Shown here piece after piece: positions 1 through 11,384 of a stretch of DNA of 64,000 nt. Both the position numbers and the translations under genes were made by a program. The DNA lies in NCBI RefSeq assembly GCF_033115175.1, contig NC_084834.1:37802077-37866076 (forward strand), written 5' to 3'. How positions within the stretch are numbered: position 1 is the stretch's first letter; every line of letters starts with the position of its first letter. This DNA is from Lepus europaeus. Lineage: Eukaryota; Chordata; Mammalia; Lagomorpha; Leporidae. The notes beneath the pieces were generated by a model. It ran no database searches, was not told the DNA's origin, and worked only from the letters and a program-made list of their open reading frames with translations.

Positions 1-46
1 GGCGTTGGCCCCTCTCCCTTTCAAATAAATAAATAAATCTTTTTAA
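1..46 (+). repeat. CSINE 3' tail, cut by window start
   Basis: The sequence reads CTCTCCCTTTCAAATAAATAAATAAATC and then A-rich DNA, the standard 3' end of the older lagomorph CSINE. The body lies outside the window. Confidence 0.8.
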
Positions 47-206
47 AAATATGATACTATTTGTACTCATTATATAAATGGTTTCTTTGGGGAAGAAAAA
101 TATGATAACTGATGTACATGGCTATGATGTACATGGCTATGTACTATGCTTGACAGGAACATGTAACTGCAGTCTTATCAGCACTCAATGCTGTAATTTT
201 TTAAAA

Positions 207-523
207 AGATTGATTTATATATTTGAAAGTTACACAGAGAGAGAAGGAGAGGGAGAGAAAGAAAGGTCTTCCATCCAGTGGTTCACTCCTCAATTAGACA
301 CAATGGACAAAGCTGGGCTGATCCGAAGCCAGGAGCTAGGAGCTTCTTCCCGGTCTCCCATGCAGGTACAAGGGCCCAAGGACTTGGGCCATCTTCTATT
401 GTTTTCCCAGGCCACAGCAGAGAGCTGGATCAGAAGTGGAGCAGCCAGGACTTGAACTGGCACCCATATGTGATGCCAGCATTGCAGACGGTGGCTTTAC
501 CTGCTATGCCACAGCATCAATAT
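207..523 (-). repeat. CSINE, older subfamily, full length
   Basis: It starts with the reversed tail (AGATTGATTTATATATTTGAAAG) and ends with the reversed tRNA-like head. Perfect 15-bp target-site duplications, TGTAATTTTTTAAAA, lie at 192-206 and 524-538. Confidence 0.93.
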
Positions 524-616
524 TGTAATTTTTTAAAACAGTAAAATTCACATTTTTTCCATTTTAATTTCTGTTTCTAAGATATGTTCTCATTTCTATA
601 AAAATACACATGATCA

Positions 617-1326
617 GGGCTGACCTGCAGTGCGAGCATCCCATATAGGTGCCAATTTGAGTCTCAGCTGCTCCACTTTCCATCCAGCTTCCTGCTAATG
701 CACCTGGGAAAATAGCACAGGATGGCCCAAGTCCATGGGCCCCTGAACCCACATAGTGGAGCCAAAGGAAGCTCCTGGCTCTTGGCTTTGGATCGGCTCT
801 GCTCCATGATGGAACAAGGACATAAGCCTCAGCCATTATCCCTCATTGCCCAAAGGAGATAAACACTGGAGTGTATTCCTTGCCCTTGAAACTCCATTGG
901 GTCTCACACCCTATTGCCTTCATACCTCAACCCTTACAGCCACCTGAAGGACCGGTTGCTCTGAACACCTGAAAGACCAGTTCCAGGAATTCCCTTCTGC
1001 CTGCTGCCCCCTACCCCACCCCCATCCCCAGCCCTCCTAAAGTATAAAAAGGCCTAGCCCCTGGGGTCGGGGCCTTCTGACACATGTTCCATCATGGGCA
1101 AATGGGCAGTTAGTCATCTACCTTTACGGATTTATTTTCTCTAAATAAATTCTGTCTGGCTATAAATTCGTACACTGCCTCCTCTCTATTCTGCGCCTCT
1201 TTTCCTAACACTACGGCCATTGTGGCCATTTGGGGAATGAACCAGTGGATGGAAGACCTCTCTCTCTGTCTCTACCTCTCTCTGTAACTCTGTCTTCAAA
1301 TAAATAAAATAAATAAATCTAAAAAG
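617..1326 (+). repeat. CSINE interrupted by an LTR-like insertion
   Basis: The SINE body (617-806) resumes at about 1211 with CGGCCATTGTGGCCATTTGG and runs to the AAATAAATAAATC tail. Duplications of 17 bp with one mismatch (600-616 and 1327-1343) flank the whole unit, so both halves are one insertion. The tRNA-like head has an internal deletion. Confidence 0.9.
807..1210 (+). mobile_element. Solo LTR-like element (about 404 bp) inside a CSINE
   Basis: The inserted segment starts TG and ends CCTAACA. TATAAAAA is at 1043-1050 and AATAAA at 1144-1149, the order expected of a U3-R-U5 LTR. No retroviral coding sequence or primer-binding site flanks it. Target duplication is short and imperfect (CTCCA versus CTACG). 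The family is not identified. Confidence 0.65.
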
Positions 1327-1922
1327 AAAAATACACGTGATCACTAAAAATATAGAAAGTAGCAAATGACTACTAAATGCAACTGGATACAACCATTTAA
1401 AATGTCTGATATTTATGTATTCTATATTTATATATAGAATCATACTGTACACAATATTTTATAACTTTTTCAATTCACTAAAACATTTATCTATCTTTCC
1501 ACATTACATAAATCAGAAACATCATTTTTAATATTTGCCAAACTCCAGGAATTTGCTGTGTATATGTCAGGAAGAGATTGTGGCCATAAGGAATGAAAAT
1601 GAGAACAGTTGTCCATTCACCTCAGGAAAACCCAAGGATACATAGAGTCCAAGGGAAAGAAGGTACTGTAAAGAGGAGAGAGAGAGATCTCCTGTGTCAG
1701 AGAGAGATCTACTGATCTACTGAAGTTTGTTAGTGAATACCAAGGACTGTAGCCTGGCTTAGTGGGGCTGAAGAAAACATAGTGGGTGACAACTGGAAGC
1801 AATGAACCTAGAAATAAAATCAAAGAAGTCCTTTTCTATTCATAATTTATAAAGACTTTTTAAAAAAATCTCTACCTTTAAATTTCATCCCAACATATTT
1901 TTTTGCATTAAGAATGTTTTTT

Positions 1923-2266
1923 GGCCGGCGCTGCGCCTCAATAGGCTAATCCTCTGCCTGCGGCACCAGGACCCCGGGTTCTAGTCCCAGTTAGGGCGCC
2001 GGATTCTGTCCCGGTTGCTCCTCTTCCTGTCCAGCTCTCTGCTATGGCCCGGGAGTGCAGTGGAGGATGACCCAAGTGCTTGGATCTGCACCCCATGGGA
2101 GACCAGGAGAAGCACCTGGCTCCTGCCTTTGGATCAGCGCGGTGCGCCAGCCATGGTGCGCCGGCCGCGGCGGCCATTGGAGGGTGAACCAACGGCAAAA
2201 GGAAGGCCTTTCTCTCTGTCTCTCTCTCTCACTGTCCACTCTGCCTGTCAAAAAAAAAAAAAAAAG
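1923..2266 (+). repeat. CSINE, young subfamily, full length
   Basis: It runs from the GGCCGGCGCTGCGCCTCAATAGG head through the TCTCTCTC(A)CTGTCCACTCTGCCTGTC 3' end into a poly(A). Perfect 13-bp duplications, AAGAATGTTTTTT, lie at 1910-1922 and 2267-2279. Confidence 0.95.
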
Positions 2267-2326
2267 AAGAATGTTTTTTCTCTTTTTTTTTTAAACATAA
2301 GCTCAAGTATGAGCTGCTTCTTCTTT

Positions 2327-2647
2327 TTTTAAAAAAATTTATTTGAATGACAGAGTTACAGAGAGCGCTAGAGAGACAGAGAGAGGTCTTCCATCTGCTG
2401 GTTCACTCCCCAGATGGCCACAACGGCCGGAGCTGCACCGATCTGAAGCCAGGAGCCAGGAGCTTCTTCTGGGTCTCCCACATGGGTGCAGAGGCCCAAG
2501 GACTTGGGCCATCTTCTATTGCTTTCCCAGGCCGTAGCAGAGAGTTGGACCTGAAGAGGAGCAGCAGCCAGGACTAGAACTGGCACCCTTATGGGATGTC
2601 GGTGCTTCAGGCCAGGGCTTTAACCTGCTGTGCTACAGCGCCGGTCC
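2327..2647 (-). repeat. CSINE, older subfamily
   Basis: It reads in reverse from the A-rich tail (AAAATTTATTTGAATGACAGAG) to the head (TGTGCTACAGCGCCGGTCCC). Full length, moderately diverged. Confidence 0.9.
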
Positions 2648-2921
2648 CTCTTTCTTTCTGATAACATTGCATTCTCTTCATTGTTTATGATGTTGAAGTA
2701 TCACTGCATGATGAGAAAACTCCATTTCATTATGATGTCCTAGTTATATAGATCAGTGTATTTCTATGATATATACATATATATAATTTGTATTGAATTA
2801 AATTATTATTTAATCTCATCTCTATTTGTAAACAAGTTATGATTGTTTTTAAGATTATCATTTCCTTTACTACTCCTCCTACTTTAGTTTCACTTAATTA
2901 GCTTCATAAATTGAATTTAGT
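2648..2921. other. AT-rich spacer, nothing recognised
   Basis: AT-rich DNA with a short TATATA tract (about 2770-2785). No gene or clear repeat. Confidence 0.6.
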
Positions 2922-3032
2922 GTGCTCACTTCGGCAGCACATATACTAAAATTGAAACAACACAGAGAAGAGTAAGTAGCCTGGCTCCTTATGCAAGGAT
3001 GACACGCAAATTCATGAAGCATTCCACATTTC
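2922..3032 (+). pseudogene. U6 snRNA retropseudogene
   Basis: It begins GTGCTCACTTCGGCAGCACATA, and the 3' part has GGATGACACGCAAATTCATGAAGC, both near-exact U6. A central stretch (about 2967-2990) is rearranged and diverged, and no upstream proximal element or TATA is evident, so this is a non-functional retrocopy. It is fused at its 3' end to a CSINE tail. Confidence 0.93.
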
Positions 3033-3096
3033 TGGACAGAAGATCTCTCTCCCCTGCCGTAACTCTGCCTTTCAAATAAATAAATCCTTTAAAAAA
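3033..3096 (+). repeat. CSINE 3' tail fused to the U6 copy
   Basis: After the U6 end come AGATCTCTCTCCCCTGCCG and TAACTCTGCCTTTCAAATAAATAAATC, the last 60 or so bases of a CSINE. The SINE body and head are absent. A short direct repeat, GAATTT, flanks the composite (about 2913-2918 and 3100-3105). Confidence 0.8.
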
Positions 3097-3099
3097 GAA

Positions 3100-3949
3100 T
3101 TTGTTAGCTCTTTTGTTTTTCCAGTTGTCTAAAATAATGTGTATAATACTAGAATTATCCATTTAATTGCTAAAGCTGCCTGGGCCCAGGGACTTCGGGG
3201 TAGGATAGAGAGCATTTTATCTCTAGGTACCATTGCTTTAGTGGCTTTGGATTTATTGCTGTTGGGTATTTTCTACTCAAGTCAATTTTGAAACTGTCAC
3301 TTTGTTCCTATTTCCTCTCTGATTGTTTCTCCGTCTTCTTGCAGCAAACTGGATTGCCGGGACTCATCTGATCAGCTAGCTTGGGTCAACGGGAGGCACT
3401 CGTAGAAGACCAGTGAGTGGGAGAAAGACGGAGGCCAAGCTGTTTTTCCTATCCTCTTTCTGTCTGGAGTAGTGGTTCTTTCTTGGGGTTCCACTCCCAC
3501 CAGACAGCTTTTCCTCATTGCCCCAGCTCCCCTATGCCTGTGCGTAATCCTGCTCCCACCAATGACCCTGGTTCTCACACTCCAGGGACACCCACTCACC
3601 CTTGGCCCCTGCAGCCCCAGGGTGGTGATACCTTCCTGCTGTCAGTGATCCCAGGGTGGCCTCACCGCCTGCTCCTGGGCTCTGAAGTTCTCCTTTTGCA
3701 GGCACTCCTGTTTTAGATTCTTCCTACTGGACCACCTGGGGAGGTTTTGTTTTCCTGAATGGGATCCTGCTGACCCACATAATTCATTTCTAAAAACTCA
3801 TCTGCTTCATTTAGGTTTTCTAGTTTATGGACGGCCACATGCAAGACATGAAGGAAGTCTTTACTTATATATTATTTCATACATTTTTAATTTGGGAGCA
3901 TGCAAGTTATTCACCTACTCAAAAAATCATATTTAACATAGTTGCATAG
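3100..3949. other. Unassigned segment, probably old repeat
   Basis: Moderately GC-rich from about 3330 to 3720, then AT-rich. Open frames here (about 75-100 codons) lack any recognisable domain or codon pattern. The texture suggests an old retroelement, but I cannot name a family. Confidence 0.4.
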
Positions 3950-4840
3950 AACAGACTGAATTCTGCTTGGCTTTTTCTTTTGTTTGTTTCTATTTACTAA
4001 CTTCTATTTTTATTATTCCCTACATGTCACTCTATCTATATTTACTCTGTTCTTCTAGTGCACTTATTTTAATTTCCTTATCCTAGAAATAAATAAAGTT
4101 AAGGTTATAATGTGTCTCTAAATTCCATGTTAGACATATCTCAATTTTTGACAAGTGGTAATTTCATAGTGTTTATTTCTTAGTATTTTGCTATTCACAC
4201 TGTGACTTCCTGCTTAATCATTGGGTCATTTAAGCATAACTTTAATCTTCTAAACATATCTGTTTTTTTAATTTTCTTTTTACTATTAATTTCTAATTTA
4301 AGTGTATCATGACAAGATTGTGGTCTGTATGGCAAACTTACTTTGAAATTTATAATGTAATTTGATGATCCATTTTATACAAATTCCCTTAGTGTTTAAA
4401 ATGAAAGTATATTTTCTATTCATTGGATATAGGATATTTGTGTCCTTGCATACACATTAGCTCAAACTTGATAATTATATTTTTCAGTGCTTTTATTTCC
4501 TTGTAATTTTTTTTTCTGATTAACCAGTTAGCTTGTAATACAGGTGTGTGTAAGGTATCCCACTGTGCTTTATTTACCAGCTTATCTTCAAAATTGTCAG
4601 TTTTATTTTACTGATATTGAGATTACATTATTAGTTGCAAAGAACTCATAATTATTACATATTCTCAGTGACTGATACTTATATGTATTATATATATATG
4701 TTCTGTTTTTATCTTCATTATGCTTACATTTCATTTTTTATATTAATAAGTCTCTGTCATCTGTATCTATATGTGTATTTGCCTGGTATATTTTGTTCCA
4801 TTCCTTGTTTTCATATTTTTGTAATCTTTTTATAACTTAA
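3950..4840 (-). mobile_element. Degenerate L1 fragment (reverse orientation)
   Basis: The sequence around 4310-4680 (ACAAGATTGTGGTCTGTATG and following) reads as reversed ORF2-region sequence of an old L1. It is full of stops and indels. It lies next to an L1 3' part in the opposite orientation. Confidence 0.6.
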
Positions 4841-5204
4841 TGTCTTAAAAGAAACACAGAACTTGGCTTTTAAAAAATACAACATTGTAAGTGGAAAAAC
4901 AAAAATGTGTCTGTTTTGAAGTGACACGATAGTATACCTAGAAAATCCTGAGGACTCTTCAAAAGCAACAAAAAAATAAAGTAGAATTCATAAATGAGTT
5001 CAGCCAGGTTGTAGAACATATGATCAACAGCAAAAATGAACTGGGGTTCTCCATAATAACAATGAAAAGATGGACGCTGAACATTTTAGGTGATACACTA
5101 TTTATAATTGTTCCAGACAATATTAAATATTTAAGTATAAGTCTACTGAAATATAGAATATACACCCCAAAAATGACAAGATGCCGATGCAAGGAACCAA
5201 GGAT

Positions 5205-5403
5205 AGTCTTGGGTGGGTGTTGTGACGCAGTGTGATAAGCTGCCATTAAAGATGCCCGATTTCAGCCCCAGCTCCCTACCAATATACCTGAAAACTCTCT
5301 GCCACCCAAGTAGAAGACCCAGATGGCGCTCTGGGCTCCTGGCTTCAGCATGGCCAAGCCCTGGATGTTGTAGCCATTTGGGAAGTAAACCAGCAGATAA
5401 TGA

Positions 5404-5443
<40 letters not shown>

Positions 5444-5519
5444 CATATGTCGTGTGTGTGTGTGTGTGTGTGTGAGACTCCACTTTTCAAATAAATAAAT
5501 AAATACATCTTTTAAAAAG
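5205..5519 (+). repeat. CSINE, older, with expanded CT/GT microsatellite
   Basis: Perfect 14-bp duplications, AAGGAACCAAGGAT, lie at 5191-5204 and 5520-5533. The CT tract before the 3' end has grown into (TC)n and (GT)n at about 5408-5474. It is inserted in the L1. Confidence 0.92.
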
Positions 5520-5767
5520 AAGGAACCAAGGATGATCTGAACAAATGGAGAGACATACTATGTTTATGGATTGGAAAACTCAGAATGATAGATATGTCAG
5601 TTCCAAACCAATATGCAGGCATAACGCAACAGATATGAAAACACCAGTACAATTTTATGAGACATACTTAGTGCTGTTCTAAAATGTACATGAAAAGGCA
5701 AAGGAACTTGAATAGCTAAAATGTCAAGAGTCAAGAGAAAAGTGGGAAGAAACAGTCTCCTGAATTT

Positions 5768-6104
5768 TTTTTTTTTTTTTTTTTTTTGGACAGGCAGAGT
5801 GGATAGTGAGAGAGAGACAGAGAGAAAGGTCTTCCTTTTTGCCGTTGGTTCACCCTCCAATGGCCGCTGCGGCCGGCGCACCGCACTGATCCGAAGCCAG
5901 GAGCCAGGCACTTCTCCTGGTCTCCCATGCGGGTGCAGGGCCCAAGGACTTGGGCCATCCTTCACTGCCTTCCTGGGCCATAGCAGAGAGATGGCCTGGA
6001 AGAGGGGCAACCGGGATAGAATCCGGCACCCCAACCGGGACTAGAACCCGGTGTGCCGGCGTGGCAAGGCGGAGGATTAGCCTGTTAAGCCACGGCGCCG
6101 GCCT
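5768..6104 (-). repeat. CSINE, young, full length
   Basis: A T-run (reversed poly(A)) leads into GACAGGCAGAGTGGATAGTG, and the head ends GCCACGGCGCCGGCC. Perfect 14-bp duplications, AGTCTCCTGAATTT, lie at 5754-5767 and 6105-6118. It is inserted in the L1. Confidence 0.95.
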
Positions 6105-6923
6105 AGTCTCCTGAATTTAAGAGTAATCAAGATTGTGGGGTGTTCGTGGAGGAATGGACACATAGATCAAAGGAACAAATAGGGTACCTAGAAATGGATC
6201 CATACAATATGCTCAACTGATTTCTCAAAGGGACGAAAGCAAATTAGTGAAAGGGGGTAGCCAGAACTAGCTGTATATCCAAAGGCAAGCAAACAGAAAA
6301 ACCTTAACCTCACACTTGATAGAAAAATGAACTCGAAATACATCACAGACATACGTGAAATATAAACCACACAGCTACTAGGAAAATACTTGGGAGAAAA
6401 CTTTGGAGATCTACAGCGAGGCATAGTTCTTAAACTTCATACCAGAAGCACCATCCTTAAAAAAGAGAAGCTGATAATTTGAACTTCATCAGCATTAGAA
6501 ACCTTTGCTCTGGGAAAGACTCAATAAGTAGAATGAAAATTAGAAATTGCAAGAAAATAATTGGCAAAACATATGTGACAAATAACTTGTATTTAGAATA
6601 CATAAAGAATTCTCCAAGTAGTAAAGTAAATAAACAACAAACTTGAAAAGCAGGAAAAAAAAAAAAAAACATGAACAGATGCTTCACAAAAGCCATACAG
6701 ATAAAAAGATGTTTATCATCCATTCACCACTAAGGAAAGGCAAACTGAAGCCTCAATGAGGTATTGCTACAAATCTATCAGAATGGCTAAAATAAAAAAT
6801 AGTGACTACACCAAAATGTAGGAAGAATACAGAGAAACAATCACTCATACATTGCTGGTAGGAATGTTACTGGCACAGGCACTCTGGAAAATAGTTTGGC
6901 AGTTTATTTTAAAACTAAACATG

Positions 6924-7271
6924 TGGCTGGCGCCGTGGCTCAACAGGCTAATCCTCCGCCTTGCGGCGCCGGCACACGGAGTTCTAGTCCCGGTCGGGGC
7001 GCCGGATTCTGTCCCGGTTGCCCCTCTTCCAGGCCAGCTCTCTGCTGTGGCCAGGGAGTGCAGTGGAGGATGGCCCAAGTGCTTGGGCCCTGCACCCTAT
7101 GGGAGACCAGGAGAAGTGCCTGGCTCCTGCTTTCGGATCAGCGCAGTGCGCCGGCAGCAGCGGCCATTGGAGGGTGAACCAATGGCAAAAGGAAGGCCTT
7201 TCTCTCTGTCTCTCTCTCTCTCTCACTGTCCACTCTGCCTGTAAAAAATAAAAAAAAAAATTAAAAAAAGA
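6924..7271 (+). repeat. CSINE, young, full length
   Basis: It runs from the head TGGCTGGCGCCGTGGCTCAA to the A-rich tail. Perfect 13-bp duplications, AAAACTAAACATG, lie at 6911-6923 and 7272-7284. It is inserted in the L1. Confidence 0.95.
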
Positions 7272-7634
7272 AAAACTAAACATGCATTTACCATATAATC
7301 CAGCAACTGCACTCTTGGCCATTTATCACAGAGGCAAGAAAAGTTACATTCATGCAGAAACTTGCACACCAGTGTTCCTAGCAGCTTTACTCCTAATAGC
7401 CTAAACTACAAACTATCCAGTTCTTCTTCAGTGGGTGAATGGATAAAAAAATTGTGGTATATCCATTCCAGCAATCAAAAGGAACAAATGTTGATAAATG
7501 TAATAACTTAAATGAAACTCAAGGGATTAATGTTGAGTAGAAAACAAACTTACCTATTGGGTGGTTTCATATATATGTGTGTGTGTATGTGTGTGTGTGA
7601 CCTCGACATTCCATATGAACTCCTGTTTGATTTC

Positions 7635-7890
7635 TAGCTACTCTGCTTCAGATCCAGCTCCCTGTTAATATGCGTGGGGAGGCAACAGAAGATGGCCCAA
7701 GTGTTTGGGTACCTGCTATGCACGTGGGGGACACAGGTAGAGTTCCAGGCTCCCGGCTTCTGCCTGGTCCAGCCCCAGCTGTTGTGACCATTTAAGGAGT
7801 GAACCAGCAGATGAAAGAACTCTGTCTCTCCCTCCCTCTCTCTCTCTCTAGAACTCTGCCTTTCAAATAAATAAATAAATACATCTTTGT
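7635..7890 (+). repeat. CSINE, older, 5'-truncated
   Basis: It begins inside the element (CTACTCTGCTTCAGATCCAG) and lacks the tRNA-like head. The body and CAAATAAATAAATAAATAC tail are clear. Confidence 0.85.
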
Positions 7891-8188
7891 TGTTTTTTTT
7901 TTTAAAAAAAATGAAGACTGTTCAATGTTTTCCCTTTGACATACTCTGTACTCTGGAATACAATTAGGAAAAAACACAATTCTAAAATAACTTTTCTACA
8001 ACTTGGAAAGGATTTAGACAAAGCTTTTCACTTCAAGCCCTTCCTGTAATATCTGTTTTTATAAATATCTGTTTGGGTTTCAGTTTCCTTATCATCATCA
8101 TTATGAAAACACAAGTTTCAGTTTTGAAATCAAATTCTAGATACAACTCTTGAATGTTCTCTGTAACATCCATTCAGTTGACATTACT

Positions 8189-8517
8189 TGGGGCTGGCAC
8201 TGTGGTTAATCCTCTACCTTCAGCACCAATATCTCACATGGGCTCTGGTTCTAGTCCCTACTACTCCTCTTTTGATCCAGCTCTCTGCTATGGCCTGAGA
8301 AAGCAGCAGAAGTTGGCCCAGGCACGTGGGCCCCTGCACCTGCATGGAAGATCTGGAGGAAGCTCCTGGCTCCTGGCTTCAGATCGACCTAGCTCCAGCC
8401 ATTGTGGCCATTTGGGAGTGAACCAGTGGAAGAAAGACCTTTCTCTCTGTCTCTCTCTCTCTCCCACTGTCTGTAACTCTACCTCTCAAATAAATAAATA
8501 AAATATTTTTTTAAAAA
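8189..8517 (+). repeat. CSINE, older, full length
   Basis: Perfect 11-bp duplications, TTGACATTACT, lie at 8178-8188 and 8518-8528. The head is GGGGCTGGCACTGTGG. Confidence 0.92.
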
Positions 8518-8528
8518 TTGACATTACT

Positions 8529-10390
8529 CTGTAGGAGGAAGATAGGAAACTTGGATAATAAAATTTCTTGGCCACTTCGAAGAAATTCAGTGTGAGCATA
8601 TTAATAAGTTCCTTTAATAAGTACATTTCACAATTATTTATTGTGACTAGTGATGTATTTGAATAAACTTCTACTGTATTTTAACTTTATTTTCCTTTTT
8701 AGAATTTCTCTTCTTTTCTAACTTTCCACTGAAAGGTCTTTATCTCATTTTTAATTTTCCTCTGATGATTTTTAAACTATAAATTACATTTCTATACTTT
8801 TTTCCTTAGATTTTAAACCTACATAACTTTGTATAAAAAGGGAAAATTATTCTTTATTGTCAGCTTTCTAAACACAAGGAGGTTCTTAGTATGGTTTAGC
8901 CATCTATAGAACAATTTCTGATATTATTATAATGTTGAGTTTTAGGTTTATCTTTTTTTTTTTTTTTAGCTTAGAAAGTTATTATTACAGCCAATGACTG
9001 ATCAGAATATATCCAGATATTTTATCAACTTCTTTGCCTACAATTGTTCCTTTCATCATTTTCCTCCCAGCCTGGTTCTTACCATCCGCAAGGTCTTAAT
9101 CTTTTTGTTCCTTAGTTTCCTTACTGTTAAATGTGGTTAAAAATGTATCTGCCTCCTAGTGTTGTGTTAGCCCTTGTTGCTTTGTTAGCTTCTTCACTTT
9201 ATGTTCCAGAGAGTTCTTTAATGGATCTATGCAGGGCAAATGTTCTCCAGGTAAAATGTCTTTAATTTGCCTCTCTTTTCATGATAGTTTAATTTCTGTA
9301 TGGTAATGTAGCTAGATTGAAAATTATTTTCCTGGGCCGTTTGAATAATTCTTTCATCTATCAGTGCTGGTGAGAGGTGTTCTGCCAGTCCAATTGTCAT
9401 TTTTTGTAAGTTACCTGTCCATTCTCTAGTAGCTTTTAATATTCTATTTGTCCTCGATGTTTTATAGTTTCTCTGCAATGTGGATTTGTTTTTATTGCCT
9501 GGGATTTGTTGAGAACTTTTAGTTTGAGAATGTGTATCTTTAATTCTCAAAAAATCTCAGCCATTATCTCTTTACATATTCCTTTGTCTTTTACCTTCAT
9601 CTATTTTTTTTCCTGGAATGTTTATAGATTTATTTTACAGCCTCTCAATCTCTAATTCTTAACCCAGCGTCTCTTTCATGGTTTTTCTCCCCTTGCACTG
9701 CATTCTGTGTGAGTTCCTTGGGACTATTTTCCAATTCCCTTTGGCTGATTCCAGCATAAAATTTATCCCATCTATCAATATTTTTTACTTCAAAGAATGC
9801 ATGTTTTATTTCTATTTGGTTCTTTTTTTTATAGCTGTTCTCCAGAATGTTCCTCTTTTTGTTAGCTTGTATAAGTATTGCAAACTAGTTTACTCAGTTG
9901 TGTAAATATCCACATCCATGCACTGAGGTAAGGAGAATGCAGGACATAGATAAAATTTTAAGACAGCAGTGTTTTGGATTCATTCTGTTTAATTTCATTA
10001 TAATATTCATAAATTGAGCACCTATTTTATATAAAGACCATTCCACTGAAATAATGAGGATTCTTAAAATGTCTTATCTTCTATGCCGTTCCTTATTCCA
10101 TTATGCTCAAGGAATCAACTATCGGCATCAAACACTACACACACATTCTAAGCAAAACCAAGGTAACAGTGCAAAAACACTGGAATTTCACTTTTTAAAA
10201 TTTCTTCTTAGTACAGTGGACCCAGGTTAATTTGTATGGCTCATGGAAGACAGTAATTAAGAGCTGTGTGGATTTAGAACACAAGGTTATTTTTTTAAAA
10301 AGGTGGAAATTGTGTTATTAAAAAATTATGTATGGATTTCAAAGTTGGGGAGCAAAATAAACCCATCTTTTAATTCTGTTTCTCCACAAA
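8529..10390. other. AT-rich intergenic DNA, no gene seen
   Basis: Low-GC sequence with T-runs. The stretch at about 8900-9900 has the look of a reversed old LINE, but no diagnostic motif lets me assign it. Open frames of about 75-107 codons are uncharacterisable. Confidence 0.5.
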
Positions 10391-10723
10391 CCTTTTAAAA
10401 AGGACTTACCGGCTGGCGCTGTGGCTTAACAGGCTAATCCTCCACCTTGCGGCGCCGGCACACCGGATTCTAGTCCCAGTTGGGGTGCCGGATTCTGTCC
10501 CGGTTGCCCCTCTTCCAGGCCAGCTCTCTGATATGGCCCGGGAAGGCAGTGAAGGATGGCCCAAGTCCTTGGGCCCTGCACCCGCATGGGAGACCAGGAG
10601 AAGCACCTGGCTCCTGGCTTCAGATCAGCGCGGTGCGCCGGCCGCAGCGGCCATTGGAGGGTGAACCAACGGCAAAAAGGAAGACCTTTCTCTCTGTCTC
10701 TCTCACTATCCACTCTGCCTGTC

Positions 10724-10754
<31 letters not shown>

Positions 10755-11040
10755 CTTACCTATTTCAAAGGCAGAGTGACAAAGAAAGAGGAAGATATAT
10801 TTCCATCTGCTGCTTCACTCCCAAAGTGGCCTCAAAGCCAAGGCTGGCCCGGGCCGACATGAGGAGCCAGGAACTCCATCTAGGTCTCCCAGGCAGGCAG
10901 CAAGGATCCAAGTATTTGAGCCGTCTTCTACTGCCTTCCATGCCGCACTCAGAGGGAGCTGGATCAGAGCAGAGAAGCCGGGACTCCAACCAGTGCCCCA
11001 TGTTGTGGCTTAACCTGCTGCCCTACAATGCCGGCCGCTC
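10391..11040 (-). repeat. CSINE, older, split by a younger CSINE
   Basis: The reversed tail starts at about 10391 (CCTTTTAAAAAGGACTTACC). It resumes at 10761 (TATTTCAAAGGCAGAGTGAC) and runs to the head near 11040 (CTACAATGCCGGCC). Confidence 0.87.
10411..10752 (+). repeat. CSINE, young, nested in an older CSINE tail
   Basis: The head is GGCTGGCGCTGTGGCTTAAC and the tail a long poly(A). The target duplication is GACTTACC (403-410 and 753-760 of the 10 kb block), extending to ten bases with one mismatch. Confidence 0.93.
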
Positions 11041-11384
11041 CTACAAACTTTGTGAAGTATCCTCATGCTGTTGCTTTAGCCACAATTCTCTCCTTCAAAA
11101 AACAAGCGCCGCAGACTCATTCTTCTACGCACAGGAGCCCAACTTGAGAAGTCCAGAGGGATGTTAGGAAATACGTCCCTCCCCCAGGGCGAGTAGGCAC
11201 CGAGGACTTGCTGGAGGGTCTCTTTCAACCTGCAGAGCACAGCGGTTTTCCTATATGAGCTCCTCTGCTTCCCTAAGAAGACATGATTTTAAGCTAGAAC
11301 ATTTTGTTAGCTCTGTTACATCAGGAGCTCAGATCTAAAATGTCTCTTAGCTAAAGGATTCCAGAGTCCTTAAAATGTTTCATG

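Larger units (their letters stand above)
4905..7570 (+). mobile_element. Degenerate L1: ORF2 C-terminal part and 3' end
   Basis: The segments 4905-5190, 5534-5753, 6119-6910 and 7285-7570 join into one old L1 reading forward. Typical motifs are AAATGGAGAGACATACTATG, GAAAACTTTGG, CCATATAATCCAGCAACTGC and GGTGAATGGATAAAAAAATT. Three CSINEs interrupt it. All frames are broken. It ends near a GT-rich stretch. Confidence 0.8.

Noticed and set aside
5408-5474. Independent CT/GT microsatellite
   Set aside because: It is an expansion of the pyrimidine tract inside the CSINE at 5205-5519, bounded by that element's target duplications.
10556-11167. 203-codon frame on the plus strand
   Set aside because: It runs through a young CSINE, its poly(A) (polylysine) and an older reversed CSINE; it is a repeat shadow.
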